Shown: positions 46,922 through 59,273, numbered from the stretch's first letter. The stretch is 64,000 bases of DNA from Alligator mississippiensis (GCF_030867095.1 NC_081824.1:347298203-347362202); one strand, 5' to 3'. Numbers and translations are program-made. Notes: generated by a model from the letters alone, not told the origin.

Positions 46922-47702
46922 CAAGGGTGAGCAAAATAGAGTCCACAGGCTGGATCCGGCCTGCCAAGGGTTTTTCCTCTGACCTGCGTCATGTTCCTTG
47001 GCCCCATCTGGCCCAGATGTTGGGGGAAGCCTGGGCCATGGTGTGTGCAGCTGCTCCCACCACCCCCGAGTGTGGGGCAGTGCAGCAGCCAGACTCGGCT
47101 TCCCTGTAGCCCTGGCAGTGGCTCCTGAGTGCCACTGGAAGTGTCTCCACTGCCTCTGGACCTGGCCCCGCTGCCCAGGCACCACAGACCATCCTCCCCA
47201 CACCCACTGCCAGGGGTGCTGCATGGAACAGGTGGGTGGGGTCTCCATGGAGACCAGCTGGGACCCCCTCAGCAGGGTAAGCTCAGCCTGGCAGGTGGGT
47301 TGGGGCCGCAGGCAGGCAGGGAGTGGTGTGCAGGAGCGGGATAGGCGGGCACAGGCCAGGGCTGGGATTGTGAGTGGATCATGGCTCTGCCCCAGCCCTG
47401 TGCTGTTGCCACCCCATGATCCTGTCCCCAGTCCCCACCAGCCCATTCCACTTCCGTATGCTGCTCCCTGCCCACCTGCAGCCCCATGCCATCTGCCTAG
47501 CAGAGCACACCCTGCCTGCAGGAGTCTCATTTGGTCGCCATAGAGACTCTGCTCCATTCAGTGCCCCGGCAGCAGGTGCAGAGCAGATGGGCCCAAGCCA
47601 GATAGTATGTGTTGCCCCCCTCTCTCCCTCCCCCCTCTGGTCCTCAACAGCTCACCCAAATTCCTGAAAGGGTCCCCCAGCCAAAATAATTGCCCACCAC
47701 TG
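46922..47702. mobile_element. hAT-type element, family C, copy 2
   Basis: Starts CAAGGGTGAGCAAAAT and ends AATTGCCCACCACTG. Flanks CTTTATAG (46914-46921) and CTTTATAG (47703-47710) are an exact 8-bp duplication. 781 bp with a GC-rich interior containing the palindrome TCTCCATGGAGACC. Long open frames on both strands are compositional. No transposase. Confidence 0.9.
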
Positions 47703-47766
47703 CTTTATAGTAATGGTTTATGGGTATATTATCCACCTACTCAGTAGAAACCTCCATGATTTAAAC

Positions 47767-48044
47767 CAGTGGGGGGCCAACCTTTTTGGCTAGCATGCCA
47801 CAAATTAGTTGTGCACCCTTTCTGTGTGCCACTTTGATTCCCTTTCTCTGCCCAATCTGCAGCTTCTGCTCCCTATTTTATGCTTCCTGCCTAATGTCTT
47901 TGCTTTGCTTTCTGCCCTGTGCTCCCTCCCCAATCTCCTGTTTTGCCTTTCCGCTTCCCATCCTGTCTGCTGCCGTGCTGCCTGTTCCCTTTCCTGATCT
48001 GCTGTGCCACTTGTGGCACTTTTGCTGCAGGTTGGCCACCCCTT
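47767..48044. mobile_element. hAT-type MITE, family A, copy 2
   Basis: Starts CAGTGGGGGGCCAACC and ends GGTTGGCCACCCCTT. Flanks ATTTAAAC (47759-47766) and ATTTTAAC (48045-48052) match at 7 of 8. The interior is shared with 11653-11895. Confidence 0.85.
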
Positions 48045-48052
48045 ATTTTAAC

Positions 48053-49028
48053 TATCACATTTTGCACAAAACACTAAACAAACTTAATTGTAAAAACTTT
48101 TAGTAACTATGACTTTTACATGAATTGAAATAGTAATCTGTGGTTGAGAAGCTCTGAATCTACAGAGTCATCAAAGTCCCACAAGGGACACCATATTTGA
48201 TCCTCAAACCCATCTGCCTTTATCCTTCACTCCTTTTTTTTTTAATTCTCTGCCGGTATTTGCTACTGATATTTCAGACCATTTGAGTTGTTTATATCAT
48301 CTGAAATTATGAGAACATCAGCTTTCACATAGCATGAAACACTATGTTCTAACTTCAGTGTATAGTGAAGTGTCAACTAAAAAGCATGCTGGAACTGAAG
48401 AGGCAGAAGGGAGAGAGAAAGATGGTAATCATAATTATGTGATTATCCCTTTAAAGTCAAAGGGATAGCTCATTTTGTGATCATAAGATTTAGTAGCATG
48501 CTTGCTTTCAGAAACAGTGACTTTTCAGGCATAAGGCTTGTCCTAGCAATTGTAAGGAGAGAGAAGTTGATCCTTTTATATAAAACTAAAAATACCCTTT
48601 TCAAAAAAATACATCACCATTTGTCAAGGAAATCTCATTCAGCTCTCTACAAATTACATCTTTAAGAACTTTGAAGTGCAAAAATATAAATCTGCACTTC
48701 AAGCAGTCCTTGAACAGTGATTGCTGAAAAGTTTACTGTTAGCAACTTAACTATACAATTAGGTAGCGAAAATATATACTTTCCATATATTCAAAAATAT
48801 ATATTCAGTTTTTATAACTTGTCAAATTCCATTAGTAACTTCATCTTTTAGTAAAAATTGATCCAGTCAGTTTTCACCCATGTTTCTTCTGTGTTTGTCT
48901 GCTTTTTCCCCTTCCCCTTTTCCCATTTTCCTACCATAATGTTCCTATTACAGATTGCACTTACTTGATCTCTCAGAACTTGTTTACCCCTGCCTCTTAC
49001 GTTCAGCTGTACTTTCTGCATATTTTTT
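48053..49028. other. Intron 4, nothing recognised
   Basis: AT-rich unique DNA without gene or repeat that I can name. Confidence 0.45.
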
Positions 49029-50110
49029 CAGAGGTGCTCAACCCCCAGCTCCCAAACCAGATCTGGCCCACAGCCTTATGTTACCTGACCTGCAGTGTTC
49101 CCACTGTGTCCAGAAATTTTCTGGAGTCACAGGGAGCTCCAGGCCCTACACACTGTATCAGGCACCTGCTCCCAGCACACAGGGGCAGCACTGGGCCATT
49201 GGTCCTAATCCCGACACACAGGGTATGGAAGGAGGCAGTGCTGATCACCAGGGCCTAATTCCAGTGTGGGGGTCCAGGAGGACATGGCCTCAGGTCCCTA
49301 GGGACCAGTCTTGAAGGGAATGGGCAGCACCAGGCCTCGAAGAACCCAGTCTTGGAATGGGGGGCAGTGCTTTGCCCCCCAGGAGCCAATCCTGGCATGC
49401 TGGGGTAGGAGGGGGTGGTGTCGGGTCCCCTAGGCACCAGTCATGGTATGAGAGGTTGGGAGGGGTGGTATTGGGCCCCAGGGCCCACTCCCAGCATTCA
49501 GGACAGAAAAGGGGAAGTGCTGGGCCCTAGGGACTTGATCTGGCCTGTGGACCATTCCTGTCCCGCTCATCCTGGGCGCCACACTTCAGGAGGGATGTGG
49601 CCAATATGGAGAGGGTCCAAAGGATGGCCACCTGCATGATCAGGGGTCAGCAGGGCAGGCCCTACGAGGAGAGGCTGAGGGACCTGAACCTGTTTAGCCT
49701 CCAAAAGAGAAGGCTGAGAGGGGATCTCGTGGCAGTCTGCAAACTAGTCAAGGGGGACCAGCAGGCATTGGGAGAGTCCCTGTTCCCCCGAGCAATCCCA
49801 GGAGTTACAAGAAACAACAGACACAAGCTAGAGGAGGGTAGTTTCAGACTAGACATTAGGAGGCACTATTTCACTGTCAGGGCGGCTAGGACCTGGAACC
49901 AACTTCCAAAAGAAGTGGTGCTAGCTCCTACCCTGGGGGTCTTTAAACAAAGGCCAGATGAACATCTGGCCGGGGTCGTTTGACCCCAGTACTCTTTCCT
50001 GCCACAGCAGGGAGTCAGACTAAATGATCTCCTCAGGTCCCTTCCAACCCTACCAACTATGAAACTATTAAAGTATCTGGCCTGTGGGTCTAAAAGGTTG
50101 AACACCACTG
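49029..50110. mobile_element. hAT-type element with CR1 inserted
   Basis: Starts CAGAGGTGCTCAACCC and ends GGTTGAACACCACTG. The sequence next to both ends carries the (un)inverted GGCCTGTGGG / CCAGATCTGGCCCACAG motif. Flanks TATTTTTT and GACTATTT match at 5 of 8. A CR1 fragment occupies 49570-50069. Confidence 0.65.
49570..50069 (+). mobile_element. 5'-truncated CR1 LINE
   Basis: Encodes the CR1 ORF2 C-terminal region (WAPHFRRD, MERVQRMATCMI, FRLDIRRHYFTVRAARTW, LPKEVVLAPTLGVF) up to the stop at 49981. The 3' UTR and the ACTATGAAACTATT tail follow. Confidence 0.92.
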
Positions 50111-50125
50111 GACTATTTAGATTTA

Positions 50126-51289
50126 CAGGTTTCCCTTGATCTATGCAGTAGATGTGTTCCCAGGGAACGGCGCATAAATTGAATTTGCGTAAAGCAAACC
50201 CAGTTTACAATGAAACAGATAGGGATGTGTTCCCACAGCGGTGAGGGAGGGAGGGAAGGAGTGAGACTGGAGCTAGGGAAGGGGTGGGGAGAGGGGCACA
50301 GCGCAGCCCAGTGGCTGCAAGCAGGTGGTGTGTGCCGCTCCTGCTCCCAGGGCTGCAGCAGGGGAGGCACTGGGGTCTTTGTGGCACTCGGGGTGGGTGG
50401 CAGCCCCACTGACCCCATTTCTCCCCACTCACCCCACTGCTCTGCTTCTTCACATTCACTGCAGCCCCTGCTGCAGCAGCCCCAGGAGCAGCCAATGCCA
50501 GCTGCCAGCAGCCACTGGGCTACACCGTGCCCCAAACCCCCCCAGCGCGGTACAGCCCAGTGGCTGCAAACAGGCAGCGTCTGCCGCTCCCAGGGCTACA
50601 GCAGGGGTGGGCAGCAGCCTGCAGCAGGACGAGAGCAGGCTGGGGCCGGTGGCTGCTGCAGGCAGGGGCCACCAGTGGCACCAGGGTCTTCCCAGTGCTC
50701 GGCAGCGGTGCTGAGAGGGCAGGTTGCGGGAGGCTATGGCGAATTTTGGGGTGGCAGCAGCCCCCCTCGCATTGCCACAGGCCACCCTGAGCTCGGGGAA
50801 GAGCCTGGTGCTGCTGCCAGCCCCAGTCTGCTCTCGTCCCACTACAGGCCGGCTGCCTGTCCCTGCTGCGGCCCTGGGAGTGGTGGACGCCACCTGCTCG
50901 CAGCCGCTGGACTACACCGTGCCGGAGGGTTCGGGGCACAGTGCCCCAGGCAAAGCAGAGCCCAGTGGGTTCAGGGGACAGCGCAGCCTAGTGGCTGCAA
51001 GCCGCTGGCATCAGCCACTCCCAGAGCAGCTGCAGCAGGGGCTGTGATGAATGGGGCCCTGGCCCCACACAGCCCTTTTCCCTCCCCATGCCCCTCCCCT
51101 CCGCTCATAGCCCTTTCCCCTCCCATCACAAACCCACAGACTTATCTGCTTGGGGGAAGGGGGAGTGCACCTATACCGATCGCATAGCAGCGAATTTACC
51201 TCTCATGTAGCAAATTTCAGGTACAAAAAGGGTCATCACATAAGAGCAAATTCACATAAATCGAACCCACATAAATTGAGGGAAACCTG
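50126..51289. mobile_element. Tigger/mariner-like non-autonomous element
   Basis: Starts CAGGTTTCCCTTGATCTATG and ends, read inverted, CAGGTTTCCCTCAATTTATG, matching at 17 of 20. Both ends are flanked by TA (50124-50125 and 51290-51291), the Tc1/mariner duplication. The 1164-bp element has AT-rich arms with CATAAATTGAATTTGCG-type text. Its GC-rich core (about 50290-51045) repeats CCCAGTGGCTGCAA and TGCCGCTCCCAGGGCT-like motifs. A 325-codon frame across the core shows no domain and is compositional. Confidence 0.85.
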
Positions 51290-51291
51290 TA

Positions 51292-52779
51292 TTAACTTTG
51301 AAGCTGCTTTTTTTTACTGAATTGTAGTTTAATTTTTTTTCCCTCTGGTTCAAAGGAAACAGGTTTTTCCATGGACAGGATAGGACTTATTGGTGTGGGC
51401 CAGTGTTGACCAAACTTTTGCTCACCTCAGATTTTAGTTGCATCTTCTCAGCTTGGCCTCTTTTGAATGTAAGGCTGTGTATGACATGGTACTTAGAAGT
51501 TTTGTAAGACATACAACAATCCAAAATAATCTACTTGGTAAAGCTGCATTTAATTTAACACATTACCTACATCAAGCTGCAACATAGGTCTCCAGGTTTA
51601 AATACTTCAAATGCATCAACTTTGAGATGTTTATTCCTGGTTTTAAAAATTGACAAAAAATTACTGCTAAGTGTTGTCAGTGCTTGAAATTGATGTAATA
51701 AAGTCTCAGCTTCACTGAAATCCATGAGTGATTTGCTGTTCATATCAGTGGAGCTTGAATTTTGCCCTATAGGCCCCATAAATTTGAATTTCTATTATTC
51801 AGAAGAAGCAGGCTTTAATACCAATAGTTTGTTAAACTGAAATTTAAAATAAAAGCTGTTTACAGTTGTGTGTCTGACATTTGTACAGTAATCGTCTTTT
51901 AAAGTTGGCACAGCGTATTGTGCTTTGCTTAAAAAGACCTGCATTTAAGACAGTACAGTCATTGCTGAATCAGTGGTGTCAAAGCTTGTTGTGAAAATAA
52001 CATTGAGTCTGAAACTGATACTGCCTCCCATTTGAAGCTGGCAGGATTTGGACTGTAATACCCAAGTAAAAAATCTGACTATAAAATAACAAGGTAACAG
52101 GTAAAATAAGTTGAGTTTCAAAACGAGGGATATTTTTGCTACATGAAATTATCCTTAAATATTTTATAGGACAGATATTAAACTTGGTTGTTGTATGTGA
52201 GGCTTTAGCAAAAGCATGTCTTGGCACCTGTGACTAAACAGATTAAATTGTTTTAAACATTTCCCCAAAACACCTGAATCCTAAACCTTTGCAGTCCCTC
52301 CATAACACAGTCCAGACCAACTGTAAAGATTATTCTGCTGATGCACATAAAACTTTTTTTCTGTTTTCAGAGGACTTTATTTTCTGTCCCTCTGGCACCT
52401 TTCTCAATTATTCTTGTATTTTAATCAACTTTGAGTGTGCCATTCATTCTAGTCTAAACTTGGCACCTTTGCCTGCATTACCACTACATAAATTCTCTGT
52501 AAGTTTATTTAAGATGTATGGCAGGGTTTCCATCATGTCATGTGATATTTAGAAATCTTGCATTAAAAATATCTTTCTACAACAGCGGATGTAGATTGTT
52601 TTTTACAAAGTATTTTAAAATATTGGCTTTCCAGACAGGTTGAATACCCATGTAATTTCTTAATTCTGTGATATTGTAAAAAGTAATCAGTATATAAAAG
52701 AGATTTATACCAGCAATTAAATATAGATATTTAATAAGCATATATTATTGCTTTTTTGTCTGATTTTGCTTTTCATTAG
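51292..52779. other. Intron 4, last part
   Basis: AT-rich. A hAT-like left end (CAGTGTTGACCAAACTTTTG, 51402) has no partner found, and an old palindromic repeat remnant lies at about 51690-51772. No gene. Confidence 0.45.
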
Positions 52780-52859
52780 TAAGCCAATGGGGAGAAGATG
52801 GCCGTCCATTTCACTTTCTCTTTTATACTGGCAGTCAGTCATATTATTCATTGCTGCAT
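52780..52859 (+). CDS. MRPS9 exon 5
   Basis: 80 nt completing a split valine codon and then encoding [17 protein letters not shown] and SQSYYSLLH (residues 117-143). WGEDGRPFH and SYYSL are hallmark blocks of vertebrate MRPS9. Acceptor TTTCATTAG|TA, donor CAT|GTAAGT, leaving phase 0. The segment belongs to the mitochondria-specific part preceding the uS9 core. Confidence 0.95.
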
Positions 52860-55800
52860 GTAAGTATGTTATAACCTATGATAGATGTTAGCTCTCAGCC
52901 AAGTATTGCATTATACCAGCGGTGCATTTCAGAAGTTTCTGAATTTACCTAGTGATTTCATAATGGTCCATAATAACACCACCTGAGGTAAAACATAATG
53001 TATTTTGCTAAGTCATAATATTTATTCTTTCATTTATGTGGTGATGTTTTATCCGATTTAAAAGTGAAACTTTTGTTTTGCTTCTTTAGTCTTTTTGGTT
53101 TATGTTAAGTTCTTGGTTGAGAGATGGCTTTGAATACTCTGAACATGCCTCAATTTATATTCTAATCTGAATTAGCATCACTAATAGTTATTAATGGAGA
53201 ATGGATGTCCAGCCAAGATGACTAGATTTAGGATTATTCACTGTCAAATTTAAAATACATAGTTTTCTTAAAGGAAATGCTGTAGGAAATGTTATGTATG
53301 CTGGTATTTAATGTGAGACACATCTGTATTTAAATAGGCTAAATGGATTTTAAACTTTTTTTTTTTTATTATTCAGATTAATTTATTTGTATGTATGCGA
53401 GCGTCCACTCTGATAAGCATGGTTGCAAGACTAGGGAGTCTCTGTTCTTCAATAAAATCTGTGTCTGATAAAAATGAGTGGTTGCTGACTTCTTTAATAT
53501 AGATTCAGGCCTTTCCTATATCTGCCTATTGATAGAACATACTTTCTTGGTTCCGTAGAAGACTTGGTAAAGAGATGTGCAGTACTTTTAATACCCGGTT
53601 TTAGAAGAGAATGAAGTATTTGCTTTTGTTGTCAGGTCATTTCAATTGGAAGATCCTGTCAGATTGTATTTTCCTCATGTCCTGCTGCAAAAGTAGAGTA
53701 GCATTACGAGACTTCTCCCCAAAAACAGATTTTAGGCTTTCGAAAGCTACGTGCAGCTTTGCTGTGTTGTGTAGAATTATCTGGTGTTTATTTTTGCTCT
53801 CTGTACCCAAAGGACAAAATCCCCACTTGTCAGGTACATTTATTTCTTGGAAAAACCTTTTTTCGTTTTTTGTTGACCTTGGGCAAATGAGCTTCTTGCC
53901 CTGGCAGAAATGAAATGAATGATAAATGTAGAGTGTGTCTTTGCTGAGTAATGGAGCTGCAGCATAGGCTTTCCACAGAGGTTTTCTCCTGCACAGCCTG
54001 AGGCAGCCCGAGGACCCCTGCTGTTCATTTAAATAGGTATGTCAAATCTGCCTCGAAACGCCGCTGGTTTGATCTGTGGTAATATTTGTGAAGGTTCCAT
54101 ATGGACTTGAGCCCCCTGCAGTGCTAAGAAATAATGTACAACGCTTCATGGTGCAGACGCAAATTTTCTCTGAAAAGGGATGCAATGCTGCGTTTTAGCT
54201 GTCGGAGAGGATGATGGAGCTGACGCGCTAGGCCTGTCAACTTGTTACACGGATGGGTTGCACGCAGCGAGGCTGTGGAAAATCTGTGCCTTTTAACTTT
54301 TCTACTTAATCACGGTTGTAGCATTGCCTTTAGACTGTATGCTACATTAATTCTCTTCCTGCCTTCTGCCTTTCATCCCAAGTTTCACGGAAAAAAGTAA
54401 AGCATGCAGGTCTTGTAGAGGAGCCTTATCAAACAGCTGTCATCTGACAAGCCATTTGCATTTGTTTTGGCTGAAACAGAGCAACCCAAGGGCAAGATGT
54501 TTTGTTGCATTCCATCATAATGAAGAAATTACAAATTTTACAAGGAGCACAAGTTTATTTTTAGCTCTTCCTAGCCTTTAAAAAGGGTATGTAAGATTTG
54601 CCTAAGAAACAGTCTTTCAAAAAAATAGTATACATCCTGTTGCCATACTACATGACTAAACCTTCTTCACATTAAATCTGTTTGACAGACACCAAGTTCA
54701 TTGCTATAGGATATTGTTTAGTACTTAGGACATTTCTAAGTGTCTTCATTAAAGAGAACTAGAGGAATAAGAATTCAGTAAACAGGATTTAAGAATCTCA
54801 TAGTTAGGTAGTCATAAGAGAAGTTAAATTAGTATAAAAGACTTAACATTGTTTTAATCTTGTATTGAGCATATAAGAGTTGCAGATTTATTTCTTTTAA
54901 ACTCCCCAAACTGTAATTCATTCTGCTATAGGAAAATGGATTACATGTTACTGTAGTTTTTTAATGAATGATCAATATGTTTTATAAACATACAAACAAA
55001 ATATACAGAGAGAGTGGAATAAGATAAGGATATAATTTGGCCCAGATGTGTATGTTAAACGCTACTGCCTTTACTGATGGGGATTTCAGATTTTATTAGT
55101 GGCAACTAAGACAATGAGTTACAGCAGTGCTCTTTGTTTAGGTAACTAATTAAGATGTTACACATCTATGAAAAAAGTAAATATATGCATTAGCTATATG
55201 TCCTCTAGGATCCAATTTAAATCTAAATTTATTATTGGAATATTTAGGAAGAATTTTATAAAATGTGTTTTTATATGTACATTTTCTTTGTTCTGTTTGT
55301 TGAATACAGGTTGGTCCAGGAGACAAGCAAAATATTTTCATTTTGGTACACAATGGGTAACTGCTGCCCATTGAGAAAATTTGAGCATAGTATACTATGA
55401 GTTCATCTAAATATTACATGGAAAATGTTATTGTTAGCAAGGCATATGGTCACACATTATAAAATCTGGTAAAGAAGACAAAGTAGGCTGTTTGATTATA
55501 AAATTTGTCCAGCAAAATGTAATTTAGCAATTCTGCTGATTATTCCAGAAATCTCACTGGATTCGTGCATCATTGTGGCCTTTTGTCACCCTTAACAAAA
55601 TGTTTTCTAAGAAAATAATTTACATCCTAAAGCATTTCAATTATATACAGTGTTAGAAGTCTACAAATATTTTACCAAGGTGCTCCTTTCCATATAGCCA
55701 AGTGAAATACAGAACTTAATCTCCAAAGATTGTCGTTCTATGGGCTTTTTGCAGAAAAGCAAAACAAAATCTCCACAAACCCTTGCATCTGAAATATGTG

Positions 55801-57539
55801 GAAAGATTTTTCCTAAATTTTTCTGTTCTTCTAGCATATTCTTCCATTTCCCTGTTTCCTGCCTTCAATTTATTGTGTAATGTAAAATAAAAAATATGTT
55901 TTTATTTAAAAGAGAGCATCTTTGTACAAATTAAAGATTTGAACACTCCAGTAGAAGTGGTAAAATATATGGCTGATTTGTGTCTTATAAAACCAGTTAT
56001 TTTGGTTGCATAATTTACAAACTGAGTTTACAAGACATGCAGTTGCGTACATTCATGAGTGTGACTATTGCATCCTGGAGTGATGAGTAAAATCTTCACC
56101 TGTCAGATTTGAATAAGAGAATGTCTTCAGTAGCTTGCTATAATCTTGGGAATTGAAGATTTGTCAAATGAATTGTTGGTCATTACATATGATCTCTGAT
56201 CTTTCAAAGACTTGTATAAATTTATGCGCATGAGTAGTTGTACTAAGTCAATGAACTATTCCCACATAAAGTTAAGCACATGCATAAACCTTTGAAGTGT
56301 TAGGACCTGAATTTCATCCCATGAGAGCAATGAAAATTGGGAACTAAAGACATTGGCACCTATATTTAACAAGACAATATTTCCTACCCTGAGATGCAAT
56401 TTAATTATATAAATAGTATTTATTTTTAAAAATCAGTTCTTTAAAAATTTAGTTGCAACGATAAACTCCAACTGTGCAAGCAGGGGTTGTGGAACTTCCC
56501 CATTCATATCAACAGAGCCTCTGAGCCCAGTGACTAAACCCTGAAAGTCTCTTTTGTACTTGTTGCATGTTACTGAAGCACTTTAATTACAGTTTAAAAG
56601 CAATTCAGACGATGGCAAATCTGCATAAAGATGCAGCTGTAACTTCTCCCTTCCCTTCCTTACAGCAATTTTGGTCTTCGTACCAGGATCCTATGCCACA
56701 TGCAATCTGCTGACCTGCTCAATAAATTAGGGTGCACACTAGGGTATAGTGGGTAAGGCATGCCAAATCCTGCTGGTGGCCTATTAATTTCACTTCAGGA
56801 TCTGACAGGCTCCATATTCCAGTTTACTTTTGGCTCATTAGGGAAGTGGGGTAGGTGTTACAGCTGCGACTTTCTCTCCCAGATAGGGAGGCCTCAAACA
56901 CGGGCCTACACAAGAGAATAGAAGAAGCTGGAAAGATAAGGATAAAGCCAGGGCAGCCAGTCTGGTCCCACACCTAATTGCCAAGCCCTCTCAGTAGGCA
57001 AATCCCTCTTGTTTTTTCCAGGTTAACTTTTTCTGTGTCCTTCAAGTCTCATTATATTCATAGGGACTTGCTTCCTTAGGTCCTCTGTTCTTTTTCAGCA
57101 CTGAGGCAAGCCTTTCAAGTGATAGCCTACCCAGCCTACCGTCAAAAACACTTTGTCCCCCTGGTGAAGTCTGGGTTTGCTGTTCTGCCTGACATCCTGC
57201 AGATGCAAAGAATTTTTCATCTTGTGTTAGGAAAGCCTTATGCCAACTTACTCTAACAAACAAGGGTGGTGGGTTTGCCTAATGAAATGTTTGTATCCAT
57301 ATTAGCCCTTTCCCAAACTGGAGTACGAAGGTTTTGAAAGCTGTGAGAGATGCTGCTTCCCTGACTAGCACTCCTATACTGTGTTTGACTACAAAGTGGG
57401 AAACCTACCCATATAACCAAACCCAACTGGGATGTAGTGGCAGTTTACTGCAATCTTACAGATATTTTAAATGGTATTTCCTTTTTTTTAGGAGATAAGT
57501 TATTAAAGTATAAAAATAAAGATAAGTAGATTTTAAATA
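52860..57539. other. MRPS9 intron 5, first part
   Basis: AT-rich unique DNA, no gene. 53930-54580 stands out by higher complexity and clustered factor-like motifs; see the findings. Confidence 0.5.
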
Positions 57540-57650
57540 ACATAGAATAATAGAATCATGAATCATAGAAAATGAGGGTTGGAAGGGACCTCAGGATGTC
57601 ATCTAGTCTAAACCCCTGCTCAAAGCAGGACCATCCCCAACTAGATCATG
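57540..57650 (-). mobile_element. CR1 3'-end fragment
   Basis: Minus strand. The ATAGAATAATAGAATCATG tail is followed by GGGTTGGAAGGGACCTCAGG and the rest of the 3' UTR, ending near AACTAGATCATG. Confidence 0.88.
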
Positions 57651-58531
57651 TGAGAGGCTGCAGACTGATAGTCTGTGCAAAATTGTTTTAGTTCATAGAT
57701 GATTTCTGTTGATCCCAACTCAAAACCAAAAGATTTCTGGAAGGCTTAGTGCTGCAGTTTCTTTTTTTATGTTGTTTATAAAGCTGTTCATTTGTTTCTT
57801 GATTCCAGGGGGTTTACACAATTGAGTTGTTCAAAACATATTTATTTTGCTCCTCTATGCTATTATAAACCTTAGCGCTAGCCTCCATCAAAGATTTCTG
57901 TAAAACTGACTCCACAACCATTTAAGTGCTTGGAATGCATCTACTTTGGAAATAAATCTGTTGTGAACTTATTCTCATGCTTTTAAGTACACATTTATTT
58001 TTAATACAAATATACTCTGTGTTTGTGTGTATTTGGGGAGAAGATATCTATTTTTAAATCATGACTAGTGAGTGTTTTTACACATTTTTAAAGTGTTAAG
58101 ATGTGTTTTAAAGTGTTGCATAAGTACTTTTGCCTACTTATCTTAACCCATAGTATTATACATGTTAGGAGCTGAGCACTTTATACTTTGGCTCCTATTA
58201 AAAACATAATGGCTTTCCTGTTTTACTGTTTAAATTATTTACTATTTTACAAAAATATAAAGAAAAATGTCTAAAATAAATAGATTTGTGCTATGTCACT
58301 TCTTGCCATTTGGAGAACTGGAGTATCTCCTGTCCTAAATATAGGAACAAGTTCCAGGTACCTAATGCCATTACATTAAATTAGAATAGGTTGACATCTT
58401 TTAATGCCTGATAAGATATCATATTAGTATATGTTGAAAAGCAATCTGAGTAATGTACAATAAGTATATAGTATATCTGGAAATGTACCCATTACACACG
58501 TCTACTTGTTCTACGCTATATATGACTTACT
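57651..58531. other. Intron 5, nothing recognised
   Basis: AT-rich, no gene or repeat identified. Confidence 0.45.
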
Positions 58532-58705
58532 GGGCGTGTCTACATGAGATGTTTACTGTGCAGTAGACTAATTATCTGCGTGGTAAATGGCACAACATCT
58601 ACACATGTGCCCCTATTAAGTTGGAGTAAACTAATTACTTTGCAGCAGGATAGTACTTGTAAATACAAGTTAAACTCTGCAGCAGCGCACATGTAGATGC
58701 TACCC
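58532..58705. mobile_element. MITE with GGG-GTCTACATG-type ends, copy 2
   Basis: Starts GGGCGTGTCTACATG and ends CACATGTAGATGCTACCC, imperfect inverted ends. The family likeness to 15988-16258 lies in the ends. No clear duplication, and the true right end may lie farther on. Confidence 0.5.
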
Positions 58706-58708
58706 TGG

Positions 58709-58790
58709 CTGGCTGGGGCACGAGAGTGCTTCAGCATGGGAACTGCCTGCCAACCAGCCCCATGCTGAAACACCCTTGTGCCCCAGCCAG
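58709..58790. repeat. 32-bp-arm hairpin
   Basis: CTGGCTGGGGCACGAGAG... (58709-58740) pairs with 58759-58790 at 29 of 32 positions across an 18-nt loop. It is adjacent to, or inside, a MITE. Confidence 0.8.
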
Positions 58791-59273
58791 CTCCTCCACA
58801 GCACACTGAGCTGCAGGGAGCAGCCCTGGACTGCCTGCTGGGGATGCTCCAACCCGTCTTAACGTGCTGTATTCCTCCAGCATACGTTCAAATGGCAATT
58901 AACTCCACTATGTCCTTAGACCAACACGGCTACAACCTATACCCCTCATACATTTCAAAATTAAGCCATTGGCCTGTGTTGTGTCTTGCCTAAATTCTTT
59001 TCAGTGTTGCAAATAACTCTAGACCTTAGTCCTACAGACTAATTTTACTGTTTAATTGTATTGCTATAGGAAGTCCCATTGAAATGATTGTAGGATCAGG
59101 GTCCCACATGCAGCATGACCCTGCAACATAGTTTATTTACATTTATTAAAATACTTTGACCAGTTTTAGTATAATTCCTACATCTTTCTCAATCTGTATA
59201 AGAAGTAAGTATTTTCTTACTTAAAAACATATAAAAAGTAATTTATTTAAGTATTTTTTTCCACATCTTTTAG
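58791..59273. other. Intron 5, last part
   Basis: Contains TTAGACCAACACGGCTACAA (58917), a phrase common in old reptile repeats, and a palindromic-repeat remnant near 59070. It ends with acceptor ATCTTTTAG. Confidence 0.45.

Noticed and set aside
46916..47557. 213-codon frame on the minus strand and a 181-codon frame on the + strand
   Set aside because: Both are within the family C hAT core, GC-rich and open in several phases at once.
50210..51187. 325-codon open frame on the + strand
   Set aside because: It lies wholly inside the Tigger-like element's GC-rich core, overlaps open frames in all other phases and has no domain. It reflects composition and repeats.
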